Part shown: one piece after another, positions 55,616 through 64,000 of the stretch | Layout: each line of letters starts with the position of its first letter | Numbering within the stretch: the stretch's first letter is position 1 | Assembly (NCBI GenBank): GCA_021157585.1 | Contig: JAGGWH010000066.1 | Location: 1-64,000 of the forward strand | From: Bacteroidales bacterium | Lineage (GTDB): Bacteria > Bacteroidota > Bacteroidia > Bacteroidales > UBA12170 | Reading direction: 5' to 3' | DNA length: 64,000 nucleotides | The notes under the pieces: model-generated | What the model was told of the DNA's origin: nothing | Seen by the model: only the letters and a program-made list of their open reading frames with translations | Databases searched by the model: none | Position numbers and translations under genes: made by a program

Positions 55616-58447
55616 ATGGTTTCAAAAAAACAAAAGACTTTTATTGAGGAATTAATTGATAAGCTGTTAATAGATTATACACGTAATTTTAGTCAGTTAT
55701 GTATTATTACGCCTAACCGTCGCGCGCAAGTTTTTATTAAAAACTATCTGCAAGAAAAAGGTATCCCAATGTTGCTTCCAACATTGTTTTCTATCGACGA
55801 TTTTATTCAGCATCTTTCGCCCTATACTATTCTTGATAATATTGATTTGAGTTTTGAGTTATATTTGGTTTATAAGGAATTAGAAGGTGAGGACGCTCAG
55901 CCGTTTGAACATTTTATTAAATGGGCAACAGTTTTAATTAACGATTTTAACGAGATAGATATGCATCTTGGCGATGCCAATGCCTTGTTTAATTATTTAA
56001 GTGATGATTATGCTATTAGAGAATGGAATTTAGGAATAAAAGACCTTACGGATTTTCAGAAAAACTATTTAGCTTTCTTTCATAAATTAAACGACTATTA
56101 TCAATATTTTACTCAGCGGATTTTAAGTCAAAATACAGCATATAATGGTTTAGCTTACCGGTATGTGGCTGAGAATATTCAAGAATTGATGCAAGAGCAA
56201 CATTGGAATAAACTAATATTTGCCGGCTTTAATGCTCTTACACTTTCCGAAGAAAAAATAATTCGTTCGCTTTATGAATCCAAACAAGCTGAGCTGATTT
56301 GGGATGTGGATGAATACTACTTTTCTGATAAAAACCAAGAAGCAGGCTTGTTTTTAAGGAAATATGCTAGTTGGTATAAATTCGATAAAGATACTATTGC
56401 TAAACATTTTCAAAACCCTAAAGAAATAAATGTTATTGCAGTTCCAAAAGAAATTGGTCAGGCTAAGATAGCATCAGAATTACTAAAAAATAACTTAAAT
56501 ACTAAAGATTTAAATAATACGGCTCTTGTATTAGCAGACGAGAATCTTTTGGTAGCCGTTTTAAATAGTTTGGATAAAGACGTTTTAACCGAAACGAATG
56601 TTACTATGGGTTACCCGTTAAAAAATACGGCAGCTCATTTATTATTCCGACTTTTTCTAAAAATGCAGTTTGTAGGTCAACGACAACAAAAGCTTAGAAA
56701 TCAATCGCATTTGCGATTTTTAAATGAAGATTTAATACAAGTGTTGACAAACCCCCTAATGGCTGACTTTTTTGGGAAAAATACAGAAATTATTTCTGCT
56801 GTTCAAAAACAATTATACTGGACTCCAACAGAATTACAAGTATTATTTAACAAAACAACGACTTTAGATACTCTCTTTTTATTTGTCGATTTTGAAAATA
56901 ATGCTAAAAAAGCCATTAACTTTTTTCAAGATTTTATAAAGGAGTTCTTTTTGCATTATCAGGAAGCCGATTCTAATTTGCAGTTGCGATATTCGTCTGA
57001 TAGGGAGGCCTTTGTGCTTTATTCGCATATGCTAAATAGGTTGACTGATAGAATTAACAAATACGGTTTCCCAATTAATTTGCAGGAGTTTAAAATTGTA
57101 TTTGAACAGCTTATTGGAAATCAAAATCAGGCATTCCACGGCGAACCACTAAAAGGATTACAGCTAATGGGCTTGCTCGAAACGCGTATACTCGATTTTG
57201 AAAATCTTATAATTTTATCCGTTAATGAAGATATATTACCTTCCGGGAAAATGTCTAACTCTTTTATTCCGGTCGACATAAAACGAATATTTAAACTTCC
57301 TACTTATACGGAAAAAAACGCCATTTTCGCTTATCATTTCTATCGTCTTTTGCAAAGAGCTAAAAACGTTCATTTGCTATATAGTACCACAGCAGCTAAG
57401 CTTGTTGGTGGCGAAAAAAGCAGATTTATTACACAGCTTTCATTGGAGCTTTTTGAATATAATCCGTTATCTGATTTTAAAGAGACTTTGTATAATTTCA
57501 AGGAAATAAAACCTGAAAACAGATTCGATATAAGCATTGAAAAAGACATCTCAGTTCAAGAAAGATTGTTAGCCATTGCTAAAAAAGGATTTTCGCCAAC
57601 GGCGATAAATACTTATATAAGCTGTCCGCTTAAATTTTATTTTAAACATATATTAAGAGTTGAGGAGCCAAAAGACGAGAAAAGCTTTATTGATGATAGA
57701 ATGGTCGGGAATATTATTCATCATACTTTAGAGACTTTATATAAACCATTTGTAGGAAAAGCGGTAAATATTGATGATTTATCAAAAATGAAAGAGCAAT
57801 TGCTCGACGAAATTCAAACTCAAGCCAAGCTTGAAGCTAAGGGACAGCTGTTAGATTCCGGACAAAATCTTCTTGCAATAAAAGGTATTGAAAGATATCT
57901 TGAGGAATTTTTTGCAGAGGAAAAAAAATCGCTAAAGGAGAATATAAAAAAGGGTGGCAGTTTAATAATTTTAGGGGTGGAACAAACACTAAAAAAGAAA
58001 ATTATTATACCGGAAAAAGGCATAGAAATTAAAGTTGCCGGTAATGCCGATCGTATTGACCGTTGGAACAGAAAAGTTCGGGTTTTAGATTATAAAACGG
58101 GTTATGTAGATCCAAAGGCATTAAAGAAAATAGAGTTTGATGAATTATTTTTAGACTCAAAACACGAAAAAACTCTTCAGCTTTTAACCTATGTTTGGCT
58201 GTTAAAAGACGACTACCCAAAAGATGATTTACAAAGTGGTATTATAGCTTTACGTAATGTACATAATCATTATATTTTTCTTTCTGATTCTTCCGAAGAG
58301 TCATTATCTAAAGAGAGTCTGACCATTTTTGAAAGTAATTTACTCGAATTTTTCAATGAGCTTTTTGATGAGAAAATCCCATTTGTTCAAACAAGAGAAA
58401 AACAGAATTGTCAATATTGTCCGTATGCTAATATTTGTCTTAAGTAA
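55616..58447 (+). CDS. AddB-like nuclease (PD-(D/E)XK, Fe-S type)
   Basis: This 943-residue protein resembles the AddB/RecB-like repair nuclease of Bacteroidota. The N-terminal region is a degenerate UvrD-like helicase core without a clear Walker A motif. The C-terminal PD-(D/E)XK nuclease has VLDYKTGY near residues 822-829. An iron-sulfur staple is suggested by Cys in YISCPLKFYF near residue 669 and three Cys in the tail (CQYCPYANIC). It would process DNA ends for recombination together with an AddA-like helicase-nuclease, which is not in the window. Confidence 0.87.
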   Translation: MVSKKQKTFIEELIDKLLIDYTRNFSQLCIITPNRRAQVFIKNYLQEKGIPMLLPTLFSIDDFIQHLSPYTILDNIDLSFELYLVYKELEGEDAQPFEHFIKWATVLINDFNEIDMHLGDANALFNYLSDDYAIREWNLGIKDLTDFQKNYLAFFHKLNDYYQYFTQRILSQNTAYNGLAYRYVAENIQELMQEQHWNKLIFAGFNALTLSEEKIIRSLYESKQAELIWDVDEYYFSDKNQEAGLFLRKYASWYKFDKDTIAKHFQNPKEINVIAVPKEIGQAKIASELLKNNLNTKDLNNTALVLADENLLVAVLNSLDKDVLTETNVTMGYPLKNTAAHLLFRLFLKMQFVGQRQQKLRNQSHLRFLNEDLIQVLTNPLMADFFGKNTEIISAVQKQLYWTPTELQVLFNKTTTLDTLFLFVDFENNAKKAINFFQDFIKEFFLHYQEADSNLQLRYSSDREAFVLYSHMLNRLTDRINKYGFPINLQEFKIVFEQLIGNQNQAFHGEPLKGLQLMGLLETRILDFENLIILSVNEDILPSGKMSNSFIPVDIKRIFKLPTYTEKNAIFAYHFYRLLQRAKNVHLLYSTTAAKLVGGEKSRFITQLSLELFEYNPLSDFKETLYNFKEIKPENRFDISIEKDISVQERLLAIAKKGFSPTAINTYISCPLKFYFKHILRVEEPKDEKSFIDDRMVGNIIHHTLETLYKPFVGKAVNIDDLSKMKEQLLDEIQTQAKLEAKGQLLDSGQNLLAIKGIERYLEEFFAEEKKSLKENIKKGGSLIILGVEQTLKKKIIIPEKGIEIKVAGNADRIDRWNRKVRVLDYKTGYVDPKALKKIEFDELFLDSKHEKTLQLLTYVWLLKDDYPKDDLQSGIIALRNVHNHYIFLSDSSEESLSKESLTIFESNLLEFFNELFDEKIPFVQTREKQNCQYCPYANICLK

Positions 58448-58510
58448 TTATGAGCCTAATTGTTTTAAAATCAATTTATATTAAAACTAAATAATCCTTA
58501 TTTTTGCCTA

Positions 58511-59593
58511 ATGGACAAAGCCATCACAATAAAAACATCTGATTACACAATATTTTTAGGTGTAAATGCAGCTAATGCTTTAGATGTTTTCTTGAACACG
58601 AAATCATACTCTAAGATATTTGTTTTGATGGACGAAAATACTTACGCTCATTGCTATCCTGTTTTATCTTCAGATACTGAGAATTTATTAAATGCTGAGC
58701 TCTTGCTTATAGATGCCGGCGAGGATAATAAAAATATAGAAATCGCTACTCAGTTATGGGAAAGTCTTACCGATAGTGGTGCCGATCGTCATTCTCTATT
58801 AATAAATTTAGGTGGTGGAGTAGTAAGTGATTTAGGTGGTTTTGTTGCTTCTATCTTTAAACGAGGAATGGATTTTATAAATATTCCAACTTCTTTATTG
58901 GCTATGATCGATGCTTCTATAGGTGGAAAAACCGGAATTAACCTTGGACATTATAAAAATCAAATAGGTTTGTTTTCTCCACCTAAACAAATCATTATTG
59001 ATCCAAGATTTTTAGAAACACTTCCGCAAGAACAGATTCTTTCGGCTTATGCCGAAATGCTTAAACATGGGTTAATAGAAGATAAAAAATACTGGAAAGA
59101 GTTAAGCGAAATTGCAGAACTAACACCAAAAAATCTTATTCCATATATTGAAAAATCTATTCATATAAAAAAGCAAATTGTGGATAAAGATCCTACGGAA
59201 AAAGGTTTGCGAAAGGTTCTTAATTATGGACATTCCGTAGGTCATGCAATAGAATCATTTTTTATGGACACAGACTCTCCTATATTGCATGGCGAAGCCG
59301 TTGCTATCGGTATGTTGGCAGAAGCGTATTTGTCGACAGAAATTTTAAATATGGCGGTTAAAGATCTCGGAAAAATAGACCAGAATATACGTTTACATTA
59401 TAGTCATATCCATATCGACGAAAGTCAAATTGATACTATTGTAAGCTTGACTATGCACGATAAGAAAAAAGAAGGATTGCATTTAAATTTCAGCTTGTTA
59501 AAGCAAATTGGGCAATGCGAAATTAATCAGCAAGTAACGAAAGAACAAATAATAAGATCATTAAAATATATCATTCATGGCTTTACTGGTTAA
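58511..59593 (+). CDS. aroB: 3-dehydroquinate synthase
   Basis: This 360-residue enzyme converts DAHP to 3-dehydroquinate, the second step of the shikimate pathway. NAD-binding LGGGVVSDLGGFVAS lies near residues 98-112 and metal ligands are in LNYGHSVGHAIE and LHGEAVAIGM (about 235-265). A TATTTTTG -7 box ends 4 bp before the ATG, so a leaderless transcript is possible. It overlaps aroA by 17 bp. Confidence 0.96.
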   Translation: MDKAITIKTSDYTIFLGVNAANALDVFLNTKSYSKIFVLMDENTYAHCYPVLSSDTENLLNAELLLIDAGEDNKNIEIATQLWESLTDSGADRHSLLINLGGGVVSDLGGFVASIFKRGMDFINIPTSLLAMIDASIGGKTGINLGHYKNQIGLFSPPKQIIIDPRFLETLPQEQILSAYAEMLKHGLIEDKKYWKELSEIAELTPKNLIPYIEKSIHIKKQIVDKDPTEKGLRKVLNYGHSVGHAIESFFMDTDSPILHGEAVAIGMLAEAYLSTEILNMAVKDLGKIDQNIRLHYSHIHIDESQIDTIVSLTMHDKKKEGLHLNFSLLKQIGQCEINQQVTKEQIIRSLKYIIHGFTG

Positions 59594-60824
59594 AAAAGAT
59601 AATAGAAGTTTAAAGGGTCGTATTCAGTTGCCGCCGTCTAAAAGCGAAAGTGCTAGATTATTAATTATCGATGCAATTTTAGGCACAGAAGATTTGGCCA
59701 TTGAGAATCTTTCGGACAGTACGGATTCTACAACTTTGAAATCTTCGCTAGAATCGTTATTGAGACTTAAAGGCACAAATATTTCGCTCAATTTGGATAT
59801 CCACGATTCAGGAACGGCAATGCGTTTTATTACGGCTTATGCAGCAGGGATTAATGTGAAAACTTTTATTACCGGCACCGGGCGAATGAAACAAAGACCA
59901 TTGGGTATTTTGGTTGATAAATTGAAAGAACTTGGCTCTTCAATTACTTATATAGAAGATGAAGGATATCCTCCCATACGAATTGAGGGCAAAAGATTAA
60001 AAGGCGGAGAAATTGAAATTGATGCCACCGTGAGTTCGCAGTTTATTTCGGCTTTGCTTTTGGTGGCTCCAAAAATGTTACATGGCTTAAAAATAAAACT
60101 TCTTGGAGAGGTGATTTCTGCACCTTATATCGATATGACTTTAAAGGTTATGCGTGAGTTTGGCATTGAAATAGAGCGTAAGGAAAATATTATCTCCATC
60201 AGAAAACAACGCTATCAAAATAAAAAGGTGTATCGTATTGAGTCTGATTGGAGCGCAGCTTCATATTGGTATCAAATGGCGGCTTTTGCCGATGAAGTTG
60301 ATCTTACTCTACTTGGATTAAAACAAAAAAGTACACAAGGTGATAGTATAATTGCAGAATGGGCAAGCGAGTTTGGCGTTCAAACAAGCTTTACTGAAGA
60401 GGGTGTTCATTTGACTAAAGTAAAATGTGAAACAATATCTATTGAAAAAGATTTTCATAATAACCCTGATTTGGCTCAAACACTTATAACAACTACTGCC
60501 GGATTGCAAATGCGAGGTGATTTTACCGGATTGAAAACTCTTAGGTTAAAAGAAACTGATAGAGTAAGTGCTTTGGTAAATGAATTAGGTGCTTTAAACG
60601 TAAATATTTCTGTTGATAATAACAAAATGAAACTTCTACCTGCAAAACTTGTAGTTAAAGATAAGGTTAAAGTATATGCCGACCATCGCATGGCTATGTC
60701 TTTTGCTCCTCTAAGTATGATTTTGGGACAGCTCGTTATAGATTCCCCCTCTGTGGTTGCTAAATCATATCCTAATTTTTGGGGTGATCTAAAAAGTGTT
60801 GGGTTTGAACTTACTGAAGTTTAA
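59577..60824 (+). CDS. aroA: 3-phosphoshikimate 1-carboxyvinyltransferase (EPSP synthase)
   Basis: This 415-residue enzyme joins shikimate-3-phosphate and PEP. The LPPSKSESARLLI opening, HDSGTAMRFITAYAA near residue 77, TGTGRMKQRPLGILVD and the C-terminal LRLKETDRVSAL are visible. Residues near 95 read TGTGRMKQRP in place of the GNAGTAMRP motif typical of E. coli AroA (here split as HDSGTAMRF). It overlaps aroB by 17 bp, so the two are co-translated. The length is slightly below the usual 425-430. Confidence 0.94.
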   Translation: MALLVKKDNRSLKGRIQLPPSKSESARLLIIDAILGTEDLAIENLSDSTDSTTLKSSLESLLRLKGTNISLNLDIHDSGTAMRFITAYAAGINVKTFITGTGRMKQRPLGILVDKLKELGSSITYIEDEGYPPIRIEGKRLKGGEIEIDATVSSQFISALLLVAPKMLHGLKIKLLGEVISAPYIDMTLKVMREFGIEIERKENIISIRKQRYQNKKVYRIESDWSAASYWYQMAAFADEVDLTLLGLKQKSTQGDSIIAEWASEFGVQTSFTEEGVHLTKVKCETISIEKDFHNNPDLAQTLITTTAGLQMRGDFTGLKTLRLKETDRVSALVNELGALNVNISVDNNKMKLLPAKLVVKDKVKVYADHRMAMSFAPLSMILGQLVIDSPSVVAKSYPNFWGDLKSVGFELTEV

Positions 60825-60952
60825 AATTATTTTGTAATTCCTTTTAGTTTTAGAGGCTTTGGTATACATTATTTTTTATTTTTGCTAATAATTTAAAATC
60901 GTTATAAATAAAACATTCTGTTTTATAGTGTTTTATATTGTAAATGTAAGTT

Positions 60953-63760
60953 ATGGATAAATATTCCTATTTGAATACCAAGCCTGAGGAAGTTGAAGAT
61001 TTATATCAACTGTTTCTCGAAAATCCGGAAAATGTAGAATATGGCTGGCGTAAATTTTTTGAAGGCTTTGAGTTTTTTAAAAATGATTATACAGCACAAG
61101 CCGATGGCGTGTCTTCTTCGGAATACAAAGTAATAAACTTGATTGAAGATTATCGAAAGAGAGGTCATTTGTTTACCAAAACAAATCCTGTTCGTGTACG
61201 TCGTCATTATACTCCCTCTTTAGATTATCAAAATTTTGGTTTAGAAAAGAAAGATTTAGAAAAGGTATTTGAGGCTGGTAAGAAAGTTGGCTTGGGAGCT
61301 GCTAAATTGAAAGATATTATTCAAATGTTAGAACAAACTTATTGCGGTTCGGTTGCAGTTGAATATGATTATATCCGTAATTTAGATGAAGTAGCCTGGC
61401 TAAAATCTAAATTAGAATTATCTAAAAGCACTCCTTCTTTTTCAAAAGACGAGAAACTTGCGATTTTAAATAAGCTAACTCAAGCTGTTGGCTTCGAAAA
61501 ATTTATTCATAAGAAATTCCCGGGACAAAAACGTTTTTCATTAGAAGGAGCTGAGTCTTTAATCCCTGCTTTAGACGCTGCTATTGAGCGAGGAAACGAC
61601 CTTGGAATTAGTGAATTTATGATTGGAATGGCGCATCGTGGTCGTTTAAATGTGCTGGCTAATATTATGGGAAAACCCTACCGTCAGATTTTTAGCGAAT
61701 TTTCCGGTAATGAATATGAAGATTCTTTTTTATTGGGCGATGTAAAATATCATTTAGGCTATACTTCTGAAACAAAGACTAATAAAGAAAAAGATATTGT
61801 TTTAACTCTTTCGCCTAACCCATCTCATTTGGAAGCTGTTAATCCTGTTGTTGAAGGTTTGACCCGTGCTAAAATAGATAATCTTAAATCAGATACAAAC
61901 GAAGATTCTATAATCCCAATAATTATTCACGGAGATGCTTCTATTGCCGGTCAGGGTGTTGTTTATGAGGTGGCTCAAATGTCGAAATTGAAAGCTTATT
62001 CAACCGGAGGAACTTTACATTTGGTTATCAATAATCAGATTGGTTTTACCACTAACTATCTCGATGCTCGTACTTCTACCTACTGTACTGATGTGGCTAA
62101 AACTATACAAGCACCTGTTTTTCATGTTAATGGAGATGATGCTGAAGCCGTTGCTTTTACTGCAATGTTGGCAATTGAATATCGACAAAAATTCCATAAA
62201 GATATATTTATTGATTTATTGTGTTATCGAAAATACGGACATAACGAAGGTGATGAGCCTCGTTTTACTCAGCCGGTTCTTTATAAAGCCATTGAAAAAC
62301 ATGATGATCCTCGTGTGATATACGCCAAGAAATTAGTCGAACAAAATGAGATTAGCTTAGAAGAATCAGATAGAATTGAAACGGACTTTTATAATTTATT
62401 GGAAGAATCTTTTTTAAGTGCAAAAAAAATTACCACTGCCAACATTAGTTCGTTTTTAGAAAAAGAATGGGAAGGAATTAAAAAAGCAACCAAAGCAGAT
62501 TTTGATAAATCACCGGATACCGGAGTGGACTTAGATATTCTTCAACAAATCGGACAAAAGATTACAAGTTTGCCTGATGATAAAAAGTTTTTTAGAAAAA
62601 TTGTCAGTTTACAAAAAACACGTAACAATATGGTGTTTAAACACCAAAAGCTCGATTGGGCAATGGGAGAATTACTTGCTTATGGTTCGTTGGTGAATGA
62701 AGGAATACCTGTTAGGATAAGCGGGCAAGATGTTGAACGAGGAACATTTTCGCATCGCCATGCTGTATTTACAGTTGATGATTGTGATGAAACATATACT
62801 CCTTTAAAAAATATTAGTGAGAAACAAGCTCCATTTAAAATATATAACTCTCTACTCTCAGAATATGGGGTTTTAGGTTTTGAATATGGATACGCTATGG
62901 CTTCGCCTCAGGAATTAATAATTTGGGAAGCTCAGTTTGGAGATTTTAATAATGGAGCTCAAATAATTTTTGATCAGTTTTTAAGTAGTGCCGAGGATAA
63001 ATGGAATGTAATGAACGATTTGGTTATTTTTCTTCCTCATGGTTATGAAGGACAAGGACCTGAACATTCAAGTGCACGAATGGAGCGCTTTTTAACTCTT
63101 TGTGCAGAGAATAATTTTCAAGTGGTAAATCTCACTAACCCGGCAAATATGTTTCACGTTTTGCGCCGTCAACTGAAACGCAAATTCCGTAAGCCTTTAG
63201 TAATATTTACTCCTAAAAGTTTGTTGCGTCATCCCGAAGCCGTATCCAATATTAGCGAATTTACAAAAGGAGGTTTTAAGGAAGTAATTGATGATAGCAG
63301 TGCCGATTCTAAGAAAATAAAACGTGTGCTTTTTTGTAGCGGGAAGGTGTATTACGATTTATTAGCAGAAAAAAGAGCAATTAAAGATGAGACTGTAGCC
63401 ATTATTCGTCTTGAACAATTATATCCTTTACCAAAAAAACAGATTTATAAGATTATAGATAAATATAAGAATGCCGAAAAGCTGATGTGGGTTCAGGAAG
63501 AACCGTATAATATGGGTGCCGGTCCGTTTATTCGCTCAGAATTGGAAGATTTGAATTTATATATTGTTGCCAGACCCGCAACAGGAAGCCCCGCAACAGG
63601 ATCTAGTAAGTTTCATCAAAAACAACAAAGGAAAATAGTTGAAAAACCCTTTGATGAATGTGGAGATTGTCCGCTAAAAGGAACCATTTGTAAGATGGCT
63701 TGTATAGGAAATAATTGGCAAGAGTTTAATCTTGAATTAGAAAAAAATACACCAAAATGA
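60953..63760 (+). CDS. sucA: 2-oxoglutarate dehydrogenase E1 component
   Basis: This 935-residue thiamine-diphosphate enzyme decarboxylates 2-oxoglutarate in the TCA cycle. The E1 N-terminal segment LNTKPEEVEDLYQLFLENPE is present. FMIGMAHRGRLNVLAN lies near residue 230, GDASIAGQGVVYEVAQM near 330 and FLPHGYEGQGPEHSSARMERFL near 700. Its presence indicates that this organism can run an oxidative TCA branch. It overlaps the following E2 gene by 4 bp (ATGA). A TATTTTTG box with TTG 15 bp upstream lies at 60859-60884. Confidence 0.97.
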   Translation: MDKYSYLNTKPEEVEDLYQLFLENPENVEYGWRKFFEGFEFFKNDYTAQADGVSSSEYKVINLIEDYRKRGHLFTKTNPVRVRRHYTPSLDYQNFGLEKKDLEKVFEAGKKVGLGAAKLKDIIQMLEQTYCGSVAVEYDYIRNLDEVAWLKSKLELSKSTPSFSKDEKLAILNKLTQAVGFEKFIHKKFPGQKRFSLEGAESLIPALDAAIERGNDLGISEFMIGMAHRGRLNVLANIMGKPYRQIFSEFSGNEYEDSFLLGDVKYHLGYTSETKTNKEKDIVLTLSPNPSHLEAVNPVVEGLTRAKIDNLKSDTNEDSIIPIIIHGDASIAGQGVVYEVAQMSKLKAYSTGGTLHLVINNQIGFTTNYLDARTSTYCTDVAKTIQAPVFHVNGDDAEAVAFTAMLAIEYRQKFHKDIFIDLLCYRKYGHNEGDEPRFTQPVLYKAIEKHDDPRVIYAKKLVEQNEISLEESDRIETDFYNLLEESFLSAKKITTANISSFLEKEWEGIKKATKADFDKSPDTGVDLDILQQIGQKITSLPDDKKFFRKIVSLQKTRNNMVFKHQKLDWAMGELLAYGSLVNEGIPVRISGQDVERGTFSHRHAVFTVDDCDETYTPLKNISEKQAPFKIYNSLLSEYGVLGFEYGYAMASPQELIIWEAQFGDFNNGAQIIFDQFLSSAEDKWNVMNDLVIFLPHGYEGQGPEHSSARMERFLTLCAENNFQVVNLTNPANMFHVLRRQLKRKFRKPLVIFTPKSLLRHPEAVSNISEFTKGGFKEVIDDSSADSKKIKRVLFCSGKVYYDLLAEKRAIKDETVAIIRLEQLYPLPKKQIYKIIDKYKNAEKLMWVQEEPYNMGAGPFIRSELEDLNLYIVARPATGSPATGSSKFHQKQQRKIVEKPFDECGDCPLKGTICKMACIGNNWQEFNLELEKNTPK

Positions 63761-64000
63761 TTGTAGAAATAAAAGTCCCCAGTCCGGGAGAATCAATTAC
63801 AGAAGTGCAAATAGCCTCTTGGTTAGTAGAAGATGGCAGCTTGGTTAAAAAAGATCAGGAAATTGCCGAAATAGATTCTGATAAAGCAACCTTAAGTATT
63901 AGTGCCGAGGTTTCCGGTAAAATAAAACTTTTGGCAGAAGAAGGTGATACTGTTGATATTGGAACCGTGGTTTGTAGTATAGATTCTAATGTTGAGATGC
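63757..64000 (+). CDS. sucB: Dihydrolipoamide succinyltransferase E2, 5' part only
   Basis: Only the first 81 codons are in the window. They form a lipoyl domain: EIKVPSPGESITEVQIASW, the lipoylated Lys in EIDSDKATLS near residue 44, and the GDTVDIGTVVCSID strand. The rest lies to the right. The start overlaps the sucA stop, so the E1 and E2 parts of the 2-oxoglutarate dehydrogenase complex are co-translated. Confidence 0.93.
   Translation, partial: MIVEIKVPSPGESITEVQIASWLVEDGSLVKKDQEIAEIDSDKATLSISAEVSGKIKLLAEEGDTVDIGTVVCSIDSNVEM

Noticed and set aside
63577-63605. Short tandem repeat in sucA (CCCGCAACAGGA twice, coding for PATGS repeats)
   Set aside because: The E1 family normally has a similar RPA-x-SPATGS segment here, so it is ordinary coding sequence.

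Overview
The window looks like chromosomal DNA of a low-GC member of the Bacteroidota, probably a Bacteroidales/Marinilabiliales-like or related environmental lineage. The support is the gldE-gldD pair, the nadK/DUF6089/uppS/bamA/ompH/ompH cluster, an isolated atpD-atpC pair with a short epsilon subunit, TAnnTTTG-type -7 promoter boxes, an IntDOT-like integrase, and a 2-oxoglutarate dehydrogenase beside anaerobe-type rubredoxin and rubrerythrin proteins. The exact taxon cannot be named from the sequence alone.

Layout. 1-5.8 kb is accessory: the HsdR subunit of a type I restriction system overlapping a YgjP-type metallopeptidase, a tyrosine integrase with a perfect 34-bp palindrome at its 5' end, then a tRNA relic, a small GIY-YIG nuclease gene and an intact tRNA-Val. 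5.9-10 kb holds a flavin reductase/rubredoxin fusion, rubrerythrin, lepA and a beta carbonic anhydrase. 10-16.3 kb (minus) is an envelope operon (coaX, outer-membrane protein, TPR protein, lptC, CNNM/CorC protein) preceded by a Bax-like glucosaminidase. 16.4-20.2 kb has tRNA-Phe, two lipoproteins, atpDC and a VanZ-like protein. 20.3-24.3 kb has a TolC/adaptor efflux pair without its pump and a LuxE-like enzyme. 24.4-30.7 kb is the bamA operon. 31-38.9 kb carries a ROK regulator, an SDR, a zinc-ribbon coiled-coil protein, a Nif3-like protein, lpxK, tcdA, GAPDH and RNase H.

The most interesting region is 39.1-44.9 kb (minus): a compact 11-gene bacterial microcompartment (BMC) operon. In transcription order it runs BMC-H, stacking-type BMC-T, BMC-H, BMC-P, BMC-P, single-layer BMC-T, CoA-acylating aldehyde dehydrogenase, BMC-P, BMC-P, RpiB-like isomerase, DeoC aldolase. 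The DeoC plus RpiB signature fits the sugar-phosphate-utilising (SPU) class. The likely chemistry is cleavage of 2-deoxyribose-5-phosphate to glyceraldehyde-3-phosphate and acetaldehyde, with the acetaldehyde oxidised to acetyl-CoA inside the shell. Both DeoC and the aldehyde dehydrogenase carry N-terminal helices that look like encapsulation peptides. No phosphotransacylase, alcohol dehydrogenase or kinase lies in the window to recycle CoA or NAD+. The RpiB-like protein has Asp where the usual catalytic Cys would be. GAPDH, which would use the other aldolase product, lies about 1 kb downstream behind an RNase H gene.

45-55 kb holds gldE-gldD, an OmpR-type two-component system, secA, an 847-bp AT-rich gap and dnaA. 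54.9-64 kb (plus) holds a sugar-nucleotide transferase, an AddB-like nuclease, aroB-aroA and sucA-sucB, the last cut by the window end. Hairpins matching rho-independent terminators close most transcription units.
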